Origin: an uncultured Propionibacterium sp.
GTDB lineage: Bacteria; Actinomycetota; Actinomycetes; Propionibacteriales; Propionibacteriaceae
Length of the DNA stretch: 64,000 nucleotides
Assembly (NCBI GenBank): GCA_938036835.1
Contig: CALHWB010000016.1
Span: 1 to 64,000 of the forward strand
Direction of reading: 5' to 3'
Of the stretch, positions 20,553 to 28,877 are shown one piece after another; the stretch's first letter is position 1; each line of letters opens with the position of its first letter. The notes beneath the pieces were generated by a model. The model worked only from the letters and a program-made list of their open reading frames with translations, did no database searches and was not told where the DNA came from. A program made the position numbers and the translations under genes.

Positions 20553-21741
20553 CGAAGACGAAGAACTCGCTCTGGCCACCCCCGAGCAGCGGTGGCGGTT
20601 GCTGCTTGGTGCCAATGCAGTGGGCATCCAGACCACCCTCACCACGGCCCAGCAGCGTATGGACGATGTACTGGCTGCTCTCTACAATCCGGGTGATCGT
20701 GGGGGGAGCGGGAGCGAAGGCCGGCGCAAGGCCGGGCTGGGGGCGTCCGCCCCTTCGGTGGCCCGCTGGCTGGGAGATATCCGCAGCTACTTTCCGTCCC
20801 GGGTGGTTCGGGTGATGCAGGCCGATGCCATCGAGAGACTGGGGCTGCGTCAACTGCTGTTGGAACCGGAGGTGCTGGAGGGTGTCGAGGCCGATGTGAA
20901 CCTGGTCGCCACGCTGGCCGGGCTGTCCAGGGTGATTCCCGAGAAGTCTAAGGCCACCGCCCGTCAGGTGGTGGCCAAGGTGGTCAAGCAGGTTGAGGAG
21001 AGGCTGGCCGACAAGACCATCCAGGCGGTTCGCGGGGCACTGAACCGGGCCGCTCGCACCAATCGTCCGCGGCCGGGGGATATCGACTGGCTGCGGACCA
21101 TCCGGGCGAATCTGAAGAATTACCTGCCCGAGAAGCGCACCGTGGTGCCCGAACGACTCGTCGGCTACGGCCGCAAGGCGCCCAGCGTGCAACGCGAGAT
21201 CGTGCTGTGTGTCGACCAGTCCGGTTCGATGGCCGGTTCGGTGGTCTACGCCGCCATCTTCGCGGCGGTACTGGCCTCGGTACGCGCGCTGCGCACTTCC
21301 ATGGTGGTCTATGACACCGCGGTGGTGGATCTGACCGAGAAACTGGCCGATCCGGTGGACGTCATCTTCGGCACCCAGCTTGGTGGCGGGACCGACACCT
21401 CACCGGCACTGGCCTACTGCGAGACGTTGATCGGCAAGCCGCGCGATACCATTCTGGTGCTGATCAGCGATCTCTATGACGCCAACCCGGAGCAGATGCT
21501 GCGCCGGCTGAATGCCTTCCAGCGTTCCGGGGTGTGCGTGGTTGTGTTACTCGCCTTGGACGACCGTGGTACGCCGTCGTTCAGCGACAGTGTGGCGGCC
21601 AACCTGGCCGAACTGGGTATTCCGGCCTTCGGGTGCACCCCGGATGCCTTTCCGGAGCTCATGGCCCAGGCCATCAATGGCGGTGATCTGGGGCATTGGG
21701 CCGAGCAGAATCAGGTGGCAGCGGACCAGGGCGGGGGATGA
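20545..21741 (+). CDS. VWA (CoxE-like) domain protein
   Basis: A 398-aa protein with a C-terminal von Willebrand A domain. The MIDAS motif DQSGSM begins at Asp224, with the downstream threonine in GGGTDTSPAL and the aspartate in LISDLYD, so metal binding looks intact. The N-terminal half is helical and CoxE-like. VWA proteins pair with MoxR ATPases as substrate-recognition partners. Last gene of the five-gene operon, overlapping DUF5682. Confidence 0.88.
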   Translation: MADEDEELALATPEQRWRLLLGANAVGIQTTLTTAQQRMDDVLAALYNPGDRGGSGSEGRRKAGLGASAPSVARWLGDIRSYFPSRVVRVMQADAIERLGLRQLLLEPEVLEGVEADVNLVATLAGLSRVIPEKSKATARQVVAKVVKQVEERLADKTIQAVRGALNRAARTNRPRPGDIDWLRTIRANLKNYLPEKRTVVPERLVGYGRKAPSVQREIVLCVDQSGSMAGSVVYAAIFAAVLASVRALRTSMVVYDTAVVDLTEKLADPVDVIFGTQLGGGTDTSPALAYCETLIGKPRDTILVLISDLYDANPEQMLRRLNAFQRSGVCVVVLLALDDRGTPSFSDSVAANLAELGIPAFGCTPDAFPELMAQAINGGDLGHWAEQNQVAADQGGG

Positions 21742-21847
21742 CGCCCGGGCGCCGTTGATCGCGCCGGCCAGGGCGGGGCAGCCGGTCTTGCGGCTCAGGC
21801 GTGGCAGGCTGGCGGATTCCGGGTTCGGGGTGCGGGCAGATCGGGGT

Positions 21848-21882
21848 TTGACAGCCCACAATTGTTCTAGTTATTATAGAAC
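21848..21882 (+). promoter_or_regulatory. Promoter and operator of the YtrA-type gntR gene
   Basis: TTGACA (21848-21853) is followed after 18 bp by TATTAT (21872-21877), which ends six bases before the ATG. A perfect inverted repeat, GTTCTA (21864-21869) and TAGAAC (21877-21882), spans the -10 box. A repressor bound there would block its own leaderless promoter. Confidence 0.75.
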
Positions 21883-21883
21883 T

Positions 21884-22270
21884 ATGCTGTGGCAGGTCGA
21901 TCCGTACGATACGCAACCGCTCTACGAGCAGATTGCTGCAGTGGTCCGGCGCGCCCTGGCGGAGCAGCAATTGAGGCGTGGTGACCGGCTACCGGCCGCC
22001 AAGGAGCTTGCGGGCAGTCTCCAGGTCAATCTGCACACGGTGCTGCGCGCCTACCAGATACTGCGGGACGAGGGCCTCATCGAGTTGCGCCGCGGCCGGG
22101 GAGCGGTGGTGATCGCCTCCGAGGTAGGCGTGTCGAAACTGCATTCACTGATCGGTGACGTCATCGACCAGGCCGACCGGCTTGGCATCAGCCGGGCAGA
22201 GCTATCCCGGCTGGTCGTCGATCATGCCCCCGCAGCACGGCGGACGAGCCTGGACCGGCGGGCGCCGTAG
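21884..22270 (+). CDS. GntR-family regulator, YtrA type
   Basis: A 128-aa regulator with an N-terminal winged helix (QPLYEQIAAVVRRALAEQQL, then RLPAAKELAGSLQVNLHTV and AYQILRDEGLI) and a short C-terminal dimerisation tail, as in YtrA regulators that lack a ligand domain. The ATG at 21884 is chosen because it follows the promoter, and upstream codons read into the promoter. It precedes a DUF1648 membrane gene, a usual YtrA context. Confidence 0.9.
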   Translation: MLWQVDPYDTQPLYEQIAAVVRRALAEQQLRRGDRLPAAKELAGSLQVNLHTVLRAYQILRDEGLIELRRGRGAVVIASEVGVSKLHSLIGDVIDQADRLGISRAELSRLVVDHAPAARRTSLDRRAP

Positions 22271-22313
22271 CCCCCCGCAGCCCAAGGATCTAAGCATTCA
22301 CTAGGAGGATTCT

Positions 22314-23345
22314 ATGACCCAGTCAGCAACCCCCCTGCGGGATCGGGGCAGTGTGCTTGCCGCGACGGTGAGCCTCGTGGTGGGGCTGGCGTGCCCGCTG
22401 GGGGGTGCAGCCGTGGTGTGGTCGCAACGGCATCGGTTGCCCGAGCGGGTGGTCACCCATTGGGGCGCCGATGGACGGGCGGACGGTTTTGCATCGGTAC
22501 CCATGGCCGTGGGAATGAGTACGCTGATCGTCTTCGTTCTGGTCGCCCTGCTTGCCGTGACGGGCCTGGTAACGCGGCAGGGCAGGTACCTGGGGCCGCC
22601 GGCCGGCGGGCTGGGCGCCTTCGTGTCGATCCTGTCCAATGGGTCCCTGTTGCAGCAGGTCGATCTGGACGCCGAGGCGGCCCGCCAGGTGCAGCCGGGT
22701 GGGGTGCTCGTGGCCGGGCTGGTGGCGGGGCTGCTGGTGGGGGGCGCGCTGGGTTTCCTGTTCCGCCGGCGCTCACCCGGGGTTGCGGTGGAGCCCGGGA
22801 TCGCGCCGGATGCCCCCCGGCTGCTGGTCGATGACCGGGTCACCGTGGCCTGGACCGGGCGCACCCGGCTGTCACCGGTCGGGCTGGGCGGTTTCGGGGT
22901 GGGGATCGTGGCCACCGCGGTGCCGGCGGTGCTGAGCGCCAGGGCCGGAAACTGGTCCATGGCGGGGGTAGCGCTGCTGGTTACCCTGCTGATGGCTGGG
23001 CTTGCGGCGGCCATGACCGCCGCGGTGACCATCGACGAGCGCGGGGTGCGGGTGCGGGCGCTCAAGGTGATTCCCTGGTTGACGGTCGATCTGGGCTGGA
23101 TCTCGGGGGCCGAGGTGATCCAGGTGGATCCTCTGCGGGATTTCGGTGGTTGGGGGATGCGGGTCGGCCGGTCTGGCGCCCGGGGATTCATCACCTCCCA
23201 TGGCCCGGCGATCCGGGTTGATTGCGGGTCCGAGGCGGCCCGGGTGGTCACCATTGACGATGCCGAACGTGCGGTGGCCACCTTGAATACCCTGGTGGCC
23301 AGGAAGGCTTCCGAGAATGAGCGGCCGGTTCGCGGGCAGGAGTGA
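22314..23345 (+). CDS. DUF1648 membrane protein
   Basis: A 343-aa multi-pass membrane protein. The N-terminal segment with HRLPERVVTHWGADGRADGF is the DUF1648 signature found in SdpI-like immunity and YtrA-linked proteins. About five to six hydrophobic segments are visible, with a C-terminal PH-like soluble stretch. AGGAGG lies 7 nt before the ATG. It lies 43 bp after the GntR gene and is likely repressed by it. Confidence 0.8.
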   Translation: MTQSATPLRDRGSVLAATVSLVVGLACPLGGAAVVWSQRHRLPERVVTHWGADGRADGFASVPMAVGMSTLIVFVLVALLAVTGLVTRQGRYLGPPAGGLGAFVSILSNGSLLQQVDLDAEAARQVQPGGVLVAGLVAGLLVGGALGFLFRRRSPGVAVEPGIAPDAPRLLVDDRVTVAWTGRTRLSPVGLGGFGVGIVATAVPAVLSARAGNWSMAGVALLVTLLMAGLAAAMTAAVTIDERGVRVRALKVIPWLTVDLGWISGAEVIQVDPLRDFGGWGMRVGRSGARGFITSHGPAIRVDCGSEAARVVTIDDAERAVATLNTLVARKASENERPVRGQE

Positions 23346-24288
23346 AGGGTCTGGCAGGACGCGGTGGGCCGGCGGGCCGGCGTCGGCTTCCTGGGGCGCG
23401 GTCATCGGCTACTGCGGGCTTTCCTACGGGCTGGCCTGGCTGGTATGCCTACCGCTGTGGCTAGGGGAGGGGCTGGAAAGCCCGCTGGCCCTGCCGCTGA
23501 TGCTGATCATGATGGCCACGCCCGGGACGGCGGCGCTGGTAGTGGTGCGGTTGGTGGAACATCGTCCGGTGCTGGGAGAACTCGGGATCCGTCCCACCAC
23601 CAGCGCCCCCCGGATGATCGCCTGGCTCGGAATCTCTGTGGTGTCGGTGCTGGTCATCGTCGTATTGGCCCTGCTGCTCAGTGCCGCCTGCCGAGTATTC
23701 CAATTGGATCTCGGCGGCATGTCGGCATATCGAGAGGCGCTGGCCGCCCAACTGGCCGGAACCGGGCAATCGATTGAGGAACTCGGGCTGCCGGTGCGGT
23801 TGTTGTAGCTGATCCAGCCGGTGAACATCGTGATCGGCGGGGTGCTTAACAGCGTTCCGGCCCTTGGGGAGGAACTTGGTTGGCGTGGCTTTCTATTCCC
23901 CCGGCTGCGCGAACTGATCGGGCCGGGTTGGGCGGTGCTGGCCCAGGGGATCATCTGGGCCGGTTGGCATGCCCCGGTGATTCTGCTGGGTTACAACTAC
24001 CCGAGCAACCCCGGGCTCGGGGTGCCCGCAATGATGCTGTCTTGCGTGGCGGTCGGCGCCCTGCTGTCCTGGCTGGTTGAGCGAGGCGGTTCGGTCTGGC
24101 AGGCGGCCCTGGGGCATGGCACCTACAATGCCGCGGCCGGGGGTTTCCAGGTGCTCCTGGGCGCGGCGGGTCAGCAGATCGACACCTTCCAGGCGGGTGT
24201 ACTGGGCTGGGCGAGCTGGCCGATGTGGGTGGTGTTGGTGTCGGTACTACTGCTGACCGGTGGTTTGCGGGCGCGCCGGCCCGGTTGA
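23317..24288 (+). pseudogene. CPBP intramembrane protease gene broken by an in-frame TAG
   Basis: One reading frame runs from the ATG at 23317 to 24288 but has a TAG at 23806-23808 between RLL and LIQPVNIV. The part after the stop carries all the CPBP (Abi) protease motifs: EELGWRGFLFPRL, the His in GIIWAGWHAP, and LGHGTYNAAAG. The part before it holds the N-terminal TM helices. A GTG at 23821 could restart a 155-aa fragment. The gene overlaps the DUF1648 end by 29 bases. Either a real nonsense mutation or a sequencing error. Confidence 0.85.
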
Positions 24289-24364
24289 CTCGCATCGGGT
24301 CTGCCGGTCTCGACCAGCGATTGCCGCAACACGGCACCGATGGTCGCCCGACTGCGCAGACCGC

Positions 24365-24403
24365 TTGACATCTGTACATACTGTAAGTACTGTCTATGTA
24401 CAG
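24365..24403 (+). promoter_or_regulatory. Promoter and operator of the second gntR unit
   Basis: TTGACA (24365-24370) is followed after 17 bp by TACTGT (24388-24393). A perfect 9-bp inverted repeat, CTGTACATA (24372-24380) and TATGTACAG (24395-24403), flanks the -10 region with TACTGT-like repeats inside. This is a strong candidate autoregulatory GntR operator. Confidence 0.75.
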
Positions 24404-24419
24404 ACGTGTTGGAGGTGTC

Positions 24420-24809
24420 GTGGCCCTGGCTATTGTGCTTTCGAATACGGCTGGCGTGCCGATCTATGAGCAGATAAAGCAGCAGATCAAGGACGCCATC
24501 GTGGCCGGCCGGCTGGAAACCGATGCCGCCTTGCCGTCGATTCGGGTATTGGCCCGCGATCTGCGGGTGAGTGTGATCACGACCACTCGTGCCTATTCCG
24601 ATCTGGTGGCCGAGGGATTCGTGATCAACGTTCCCGGCAAGGGCTATTTCGTCCTGCCCCGGGATGCGGAGTTGGCTCGTGAGCAGATGCTCCGCGAGGT
24701 CGAGGATGCCCTTGGGACGGCGGTGGCCCGCGCGCGTGTGATCGACCTGACATCGGATGAACTGCATCGGATGTTGGACACCTTGATCGAGACTCCCTGG
24801 GAGGAATGA
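24420..24809 (+). CDS. GntR-family regulator, YtrA type
   Basis: A 129-aa regulator with a winged helix (VPIYEQIKQQIKDAIVAGRL, LPSIRVLARDLRVSVITTTRAYSDL, GKGYFVLP) and a short C-terminal dimer helix. The GTG at 24420 follows GGAGGT (spacing short, 3 nt). An upstream ATG at 24396 lies inside the operator. It overlaps the ABC ATPase gene and so is the repressor of that transporter by context. Confidence 0.9.
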   Translation: MALAIVLSNTAGVPIYEQIKQQIKDAIVAGRLETDAALPSIRVLARDLRVSVITTTRAYSDLVAEGFVINVPGKGYFVLPRDAELAREQMLREVEDALGTAVARARVIDLTSDELHRMLDTLIETPWEE

Positions 24810-25636
24810 TGCATCCCGTCGAGATTTCCCACCTGACCAAGCGGTACCCGGATTTTGTGCTGGATGATGTGAGCCTGGTGGTGGAGAAGGGCTATGTCAC
24901 CGGCTTCGTGGGCGCCAATGGGTCGGGCAAGACCACCACCCTGAAATGCGCATTGGGTCTGGTGCATCCAGATTCGGGCACGGTCACCACATGGCCACGT
25001 GAGCGTATTGGTGTGGTTTTCGACACCCCACCTTACAATCCGGTCTGGACTGCCGGGCAGGTGGGCGGCGCGATCGCCCGCTTCTTCCCACGCTGGCGCT
25101 CCGACATCTACACCGCCCAACTGGCCAGGGGAGGGATCGATCCCGGCAAGAAGATATCCGATCTGAGCCGGGGGATGGGCATGCGGCTGCAGATGGCGGT
25201 GGCGTTGGCCCACGAACCCGGTCTGCTTGTCCTCGACGAACCGACCAGCGGCCTGGATCCCCTGGGCCGGCAGGAACTGGTGGACGATCTCGCCGAGTTC
25301 ATGACCGATGATGGTCACGCCATCTGGTTTTCGACTCACCTCACCGGCGACCTCGACCGGCTGGCCGATCGTCTGGTGCTGCTGGATCGGGGCAGGGTGT
25401 TCGTATCCGGGCAAACCGATGAGGTGCTGAGTGATTTCTTGCTGGTCAGGGCCGCCCCGGAGGCCCTGACCACCCAGGTCCGGGGTGCCTGCTATGGGCT
25501 TCGTGAGACCCCCACCGGCTGGGAGGCGTTGCTGCGCGCCGACCGGGCCACCGATCTGGTGCCGCACGGGGTTCATGAACAGCCCACGATCGAACAACTC
25601 GCCGTCCATATTGCCAAGGGGACCCATCGTGAGTAG
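24806..25636 (+). CDS. ABC transporter ATP-binding protein
   Basis: A 276-aa ATPase with Walker A GANGSGKTTT, signature LSRGMGMRLQMAVALA (LSxG with GMGMR) and Walker B LLVLDEPTSGLD, followed by the H-loop STHLTGDLDRL. It is of the YtrB/BcrA type that pairs with ABC-2 permeases. A second ATG at 24809 follows directly. Probably translated by coupling from the GntR stop and co-regulated by it. Confidence 0.9.
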   Translation: MMHPVEISHLTKRYPDFVLDDVSLVVEKGYVTGFVGANGSGKTTTLKCALGLVHPDSGTVTTWPRERIGVVFDTPPYNPVWTAGQVGGAIARFFPRWRSDIYTAQLARGGIDPGKKISDLSRGMGMRLQMAVALAHEPGLLVLDEPTSGLDPLGRQELVDDLAEFMTDDGHAIWFSTHLTGDLDRLADRLVLLDRGRVFVSGQTDEVLSDFLLVRAAPEALTTQVRGACYGLRETPTGWEALLRADRATDLVPHGVHEQPTIEQLAVHIAKGTHRE

Positions 25637-26357
25637 TCAACAAGGCGCGGTTGGTGATCACCGGGCAGTCGTTCCGGTGCGCCCCACCGCCGGCGTGATC
25701 GAGCGCCGACCGAATGCCCTGTTGGGCATGATCTGGCTGGATCTGCTGGGCATGCGCCGGATGGTTCGTTCCATCGGTGTCCTGATGATCGTGCTGGCGG
25801 TCACGGCTGGGCTGCTGAAGCAATTCGCGGTCGGGCTGCCGATGCTGCTGACAGCCATGTCGGCTCTGGGCAGCCAACTCTTCTCCAGTGATGAGTACTA
25901 CGGCCTGGGCCGGCTCTACGGGTCGTTGCCGGTATCCCGCAGCACGGTGATCAATGCACGCTATCTGATCGTGGCCGGCTCGGTGATCCTGGTTGGCGCC
26001 GGTGTCTGCGTGCTGGTGCTGTTCGAGCCCGGGGCCCTGCTGTTCGGGCTCGTTCCCGTCGTCACCTGCGTGATGGCCCTGCATGCCCTGATCGTGGCCG
26101 CCCAGATCCCCGTGGTCGTGCGGTTCGGAGCCCGGAACGGTGTCTGGGCGCTTGTGGGGTTCTTCATCCTGGTGACAGCGGTCGGCTATCTGTTCTATCG
26201 GGGCCAGCGCGACGACCCGGAGCGGTTGCTGGCGTTGCTCCAGCGGGTGGTGGACCACCCCGGCCCGGTCACGGCATTGGCCATTTCGATCACGGTTGTT
26301 TCCCTGGTCACCAGCTGGGCCCTGGTACAGCGCATCTACCGGGCACAGGACCATTGA
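25629..26357 (+). CDS. ABC-2 type permease
   Basis: A 242-aa membrane protein with about six hydrophobic segments. The cytoplasmic loop GLGRLYGSLPVSRSTVINARYL is the recurring signature of ABC2_membrane_5 permeases. The GTG at 25629 overlaps the end of the ATPase gene. It forms a two-component exporter with the preceding ATPase; the substrate is unknown. A short GCCCG/CGGGC hairpin follows the stop at 26358-26375. Confidence 0.85.
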   Translation: MSSQQGAVGDHRAVVPVRPTAGVIERRPNALLGMIWLDLLGMRRMVRSIGVLMIVLAVTAGLLKQFAVGLPMLLTAMSALGSQLFSSDEYYGLGRLYGSLPVSRSTVINARYLIVAGSVILVGAGVCVLVLFEPGALLFGLVPVVTCVMALHALIVAAQIPVVVRFGARNGVWALVGFFILVTAVGYLFYRGQRDDPERLLALLQRVVDHPGPVTALAISITVVSLVTSWALVQRIYRAQDH

Positions 26358-26960
26358 GCCCGGCTCCGGTCGGGCCCGTTCGGGTACCGGTCGGGCAAGC
26401 AGGCCGGCCATCGTCTATCCGGCTAACCGGCCCGGGTGAGCGATGGGCTTTTAAGCGCGCTCGTGGTGGGTGCCGGTGGCACTGTTCTCGGTAACCGGGG
26501 CTACGGGGAAGACATCCGGTGATTCGGTGTCTTGTTGGGACACTGTCGCCCCTCAAGACAGCCCGGATGGGCCACCACGTGGGCCGGTGCCGGTCATCTA
26601 GCTTTGGTGAAGCAGGTCGATCACCATTCGCAACGGCGATGTCGCGAGCAAGAGGAGGTCACGGCGGATCGTGGTGGCGTACTTGTACTGCGCGACGGTT
26701 CTGATCGGCCAAACCGATCGGTCGGCAGGGAAAGGAAACCGGGTAGTTCACCCAGGGTTGCCCGGCGGCACTCTGTGGTGAACATCGCCACGGTGGCTCC
26801 CGAGTGGCCAGCCGCTACCCGGGCATGACCCATGCCGGCCGAACCCAAGGGATGACGGCCCACCGTCCGGCGGTTGCAGTCTGCCGCCGGCGGACCTTCA
26901 TAACACGGTAACTGCAAATCGATATACCGGTTCCAGCACATCACAGGAGTGAAGAAAGCA
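26358..26960. other. 600-bp gap without a supported gene
   Basis: Reading frames here lack recognisable motifs and good start sites. The stretch may hold the promoter of the ammonia-lyase operon. AGGAG (26945-26949) near its end is the ribosome binding site of the next gene. Confidence 0.5.
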
Positions 26961-27431
26961 ATGATTGGAAACAAGGTTGTCCATCGGGTCATGATGAACG
27001 GCCGGGATGGGCACTACGTCAACGATTTGGTCAATGGCGCCCGAATCCTGGACTTCTTCGGCGACGTGGCCACCGAACTCCTGGTTCGGGCCGACGGTGA
27101 TCTGAGCCTGTTCCTTGGCTATGAGAGCATCCGGTTCACCGCCCCGGTACACGTTGGTGACTTCATGGAATACTGGGGTTGGATCGAGAGGATCGGCAAT
27201 ACCTCCTACACCTGCTCGTTCGAGGCATACAAGGTCATCACGATGCCTGACGACTTCAAGATCAAGAGCAACTTCCTGGATGGTGTTCCGGGAGAGCCCA
27301 AGGCGCTGGGCCTGGGCCTGTCCGCTGCCCTCGTGCTGGATCCGCCGGTGCTGTGCGCCACCGCCAAGGGCACCCTGGTGATCCCCAAGGATCTGCAGCG
27401 CGGCGCCCAGGACCCCGCCTTCGCACGCTGA
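26961..27431 (+). CDS. Hotdog-fold beta-alanyl-CoA / 3-aminobutyryl-CoA ammonia-lyase-like protein
   Basis: A 156-aa hotdog-fold protein. Its text (KVVHRVMMNGRDGHY, LVNGARILDFFGDVATEL, RFTAPVHVGDFMEYWGWIE, PPVLCATAKGTL) matches my memory of the clostridial beta-alanyl-CoA:ammonia lyase and Kal enzymes, which remove NH3 from 3-aminoacyl-CoA to give an enoyl-CoA. The ATG at 26961 is preferred because the conserved N-terminus begins there; a GTG at 26949 lies inside the ribosome binding site. The acyl-CoA dehydrogenase and Etf genes that follow fit reduction of the enoyl-CoA. The exact substrate is inferred. Confidence 0.8.
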   Translation: MIGNKVVHRVMMNGRDGHYVNDLVNGARILDFFGDVATELLVRADGDLSLFLGYESIRFTAPVHVGDFMEYWGWIERIGNTSYTCSFEAYKVITMPDDFKIKSNFLDGVPGEPKALGLGLSAALVLDPPVLCATAKGTLVIPKDLQRGAQDPAFAR

Positions 27432-27441
27432 TCAACTGAGT

Positions 27442-27479
27442 GTCCCGGTGCCGGGCAGGTGGCTGGCCGGTGCCGGGAC
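27442..27479 (+). terminator. Stem-loop between ammonia-lyase and acyl-CoA dehydrogenase
   Basis: GTCCCGGTGCCGG (27442-27454) can pair with CCGGTGCCGGGAC (27467-27479), 13 pairs with two G-U, loop 12 nt. No T tract follows. It may be a partial terminator or an mRNA-stabilising stem giving the first gene a separate expression level. Confidence 0.5.
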
Positions 27480-27557
27480 CTTCGGATCGCCGGCCACCGG
27501 CGCGGGCCGGTGGTGGGTAGGCATCCCAACTGGAACAGGTAGCCAGGAGATTGACAA

Positions 27558-28703
27558 ATGGAATTTGAGTTGACCGATGAACAGAAACTGACCAGATCCA
27601 CGGTACGCGAGTTCGCCGAGAATGAATTGGCGCCCATTGCCGCCGAGATAGATCGGGAGCACCGTTTCCCGATCGAGACCCTGCCAAAACTGGCCGAACA
27701 CGGGTTGTTCGGGATTCCGTTCCCGGTGGAGTGGGGTGGCGCCGGGCTGGATCACGTCAGTTACGCCATTGCACTGGAGGAGATCTCACGTGTTTGCGCC
27801 ACCACGGGCATCATCGTGGAGACCCACACCTCACTGGCCACCTCGGCGATCTATGCCTTTGGGAACGAGGAACAGCAGAAGAGGTATGTTCCCGACCTGG
27901 CCAGCGGGCGTAAGCTCGCGTCCTTCGCGCTGACCGAGGCCAAGGCCGGTACGGATGCCGCCCAGCAGGAGTCCACCGCCCGTCGTGAGGGCGACGAGTA
28001 CGTCCTGAATGGGTCGAAGGTGTTCATCACCGACGGAAACTATTCCGATGTCTTTGTCATCTTCGCCAAGACGAATCCCGATCCCGCGCTGGGTACGCGC
28101 GGCATCAGCGCGTTCATCGTGGAGAAGGGGCTGGCGGGCTTCAGCGCCGGTGAGGGGGAGCGGAAGCTCGGTATCCGCGCCGCGAACACGTCTTCGTTGT
28201 TCTTCTCCGATGTCCGGATTCCCGCCTCGGCACTGCTTGGCAAGGAGGGCGATGGTTTCAAGATCGCCATGGCCACGCTGGACGGTGGCCGCGTCGGTAT
28301 CGCCGCCCAGGCGGTCGGCATCGCCCAGGGAGCCCTGGATGCCTCGGTGAAGTACGCCAAGGAGCGCATCCAGTTTGGCAAGCCGATCGGTACCCTGCAA
28401 GCCATCCAGTGGATGCTGGCCGACATGTCGACCGATATCGAGGCTGCCAGATTGCTCACCTACAAGGCGGCCTATTTGCAGGGCAGCGGCGCACGGTTCA
28501 GTGTGGCGGCCGCCCATGCGAAGCTGTTCGCGGCCCAGGCGGCCACCCGGGTTGCTTCCCAGGCGATCCAGGTACACGGTGGCAATGGGTACACGGAGGC
28601 CTACCCGGTCGAGCGGGCCTACCGGGATGCCCGGATCACCGAGATCTACGAGGGCACCAACGAGGTGCAGCGGATGGTCATCTCACGCGCATTGCTGCGC
28701 TGA
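27558..28703 (+). CDS. Acyl-CoA dehydrogenase (enoyl-CoA reductase candidate)
   Basis: A 381-aa FAD acyl-CoA dehydrogenase of the short-chain/Bcd type. FALTEAKAGTDAAQQ and SKVFITDGNYSDVF are flavin and substrate segments. The catalytic Glu is in ITEIYEGTNEVQRMVIS, and QAIQVHGGNGYTEAYPVER is the C-terminal signature. AGGAGA precedes the ATG. With the ammonia-lyase and Etf it could reduce acryloyl-CoA or crotonyl-CoA, or oxidise the saturated CoA ester; direction cannot be told from sequence. Confidence 0.9.
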   Translation: MEFELTDEQKLTRSTVREFAENELAPIAAEIDREHRFPIETLPKLAEHGLFGIPFPVEWGGAGLDHVSYAIALEEISRVCATTGIIVETHTSLATSAIYAFGNEEQQKRYVPDLASGRKLASFALTEAKAGTDAAQQESTARREGDEYVLNGSKVFITDGNYSDVFVIFAKTNPDPALGTRGISAFIVEKGLAGFSAGEGERKLGIRAANTSSLFFSDVRIPASALLGKEGDGFKIAMATLDGGRVGIAAQAVGIAQGALDASVKYAKERIQFGKPIGTLQAIQWMLADMSTDIEAARLLTYKAAYLQGSGARFSVAAAHAKLFAAQAATRVASQAIQVHGGNGYTEAYPVERAYRDARITEIYEGTNEVQRMVISRALLR

Positions 28704-28877
28704 TCGTAGGCCGGGGCATCCCGGAGAAGAGCCGGCGGCCGGATCCCGTGTGGGTCGCCGGCTCATCGGCCCATTGGGCGCCCGCCCGGCTACGGCGCCC
28801 GCGCGATACCTGCTGGCGAGCGGTTCCCTGGGGCCGCAGGCAACCCTGCCAATGCTACTGGAGGATGTGAATCACCA

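Noticed and set aside
26519..26992. Small ORFs in the gap before the ammonia-lyase gene
   Set aside because: No start sites, no family resemblance; one suggested a transposase scrap but the text is not convincing.
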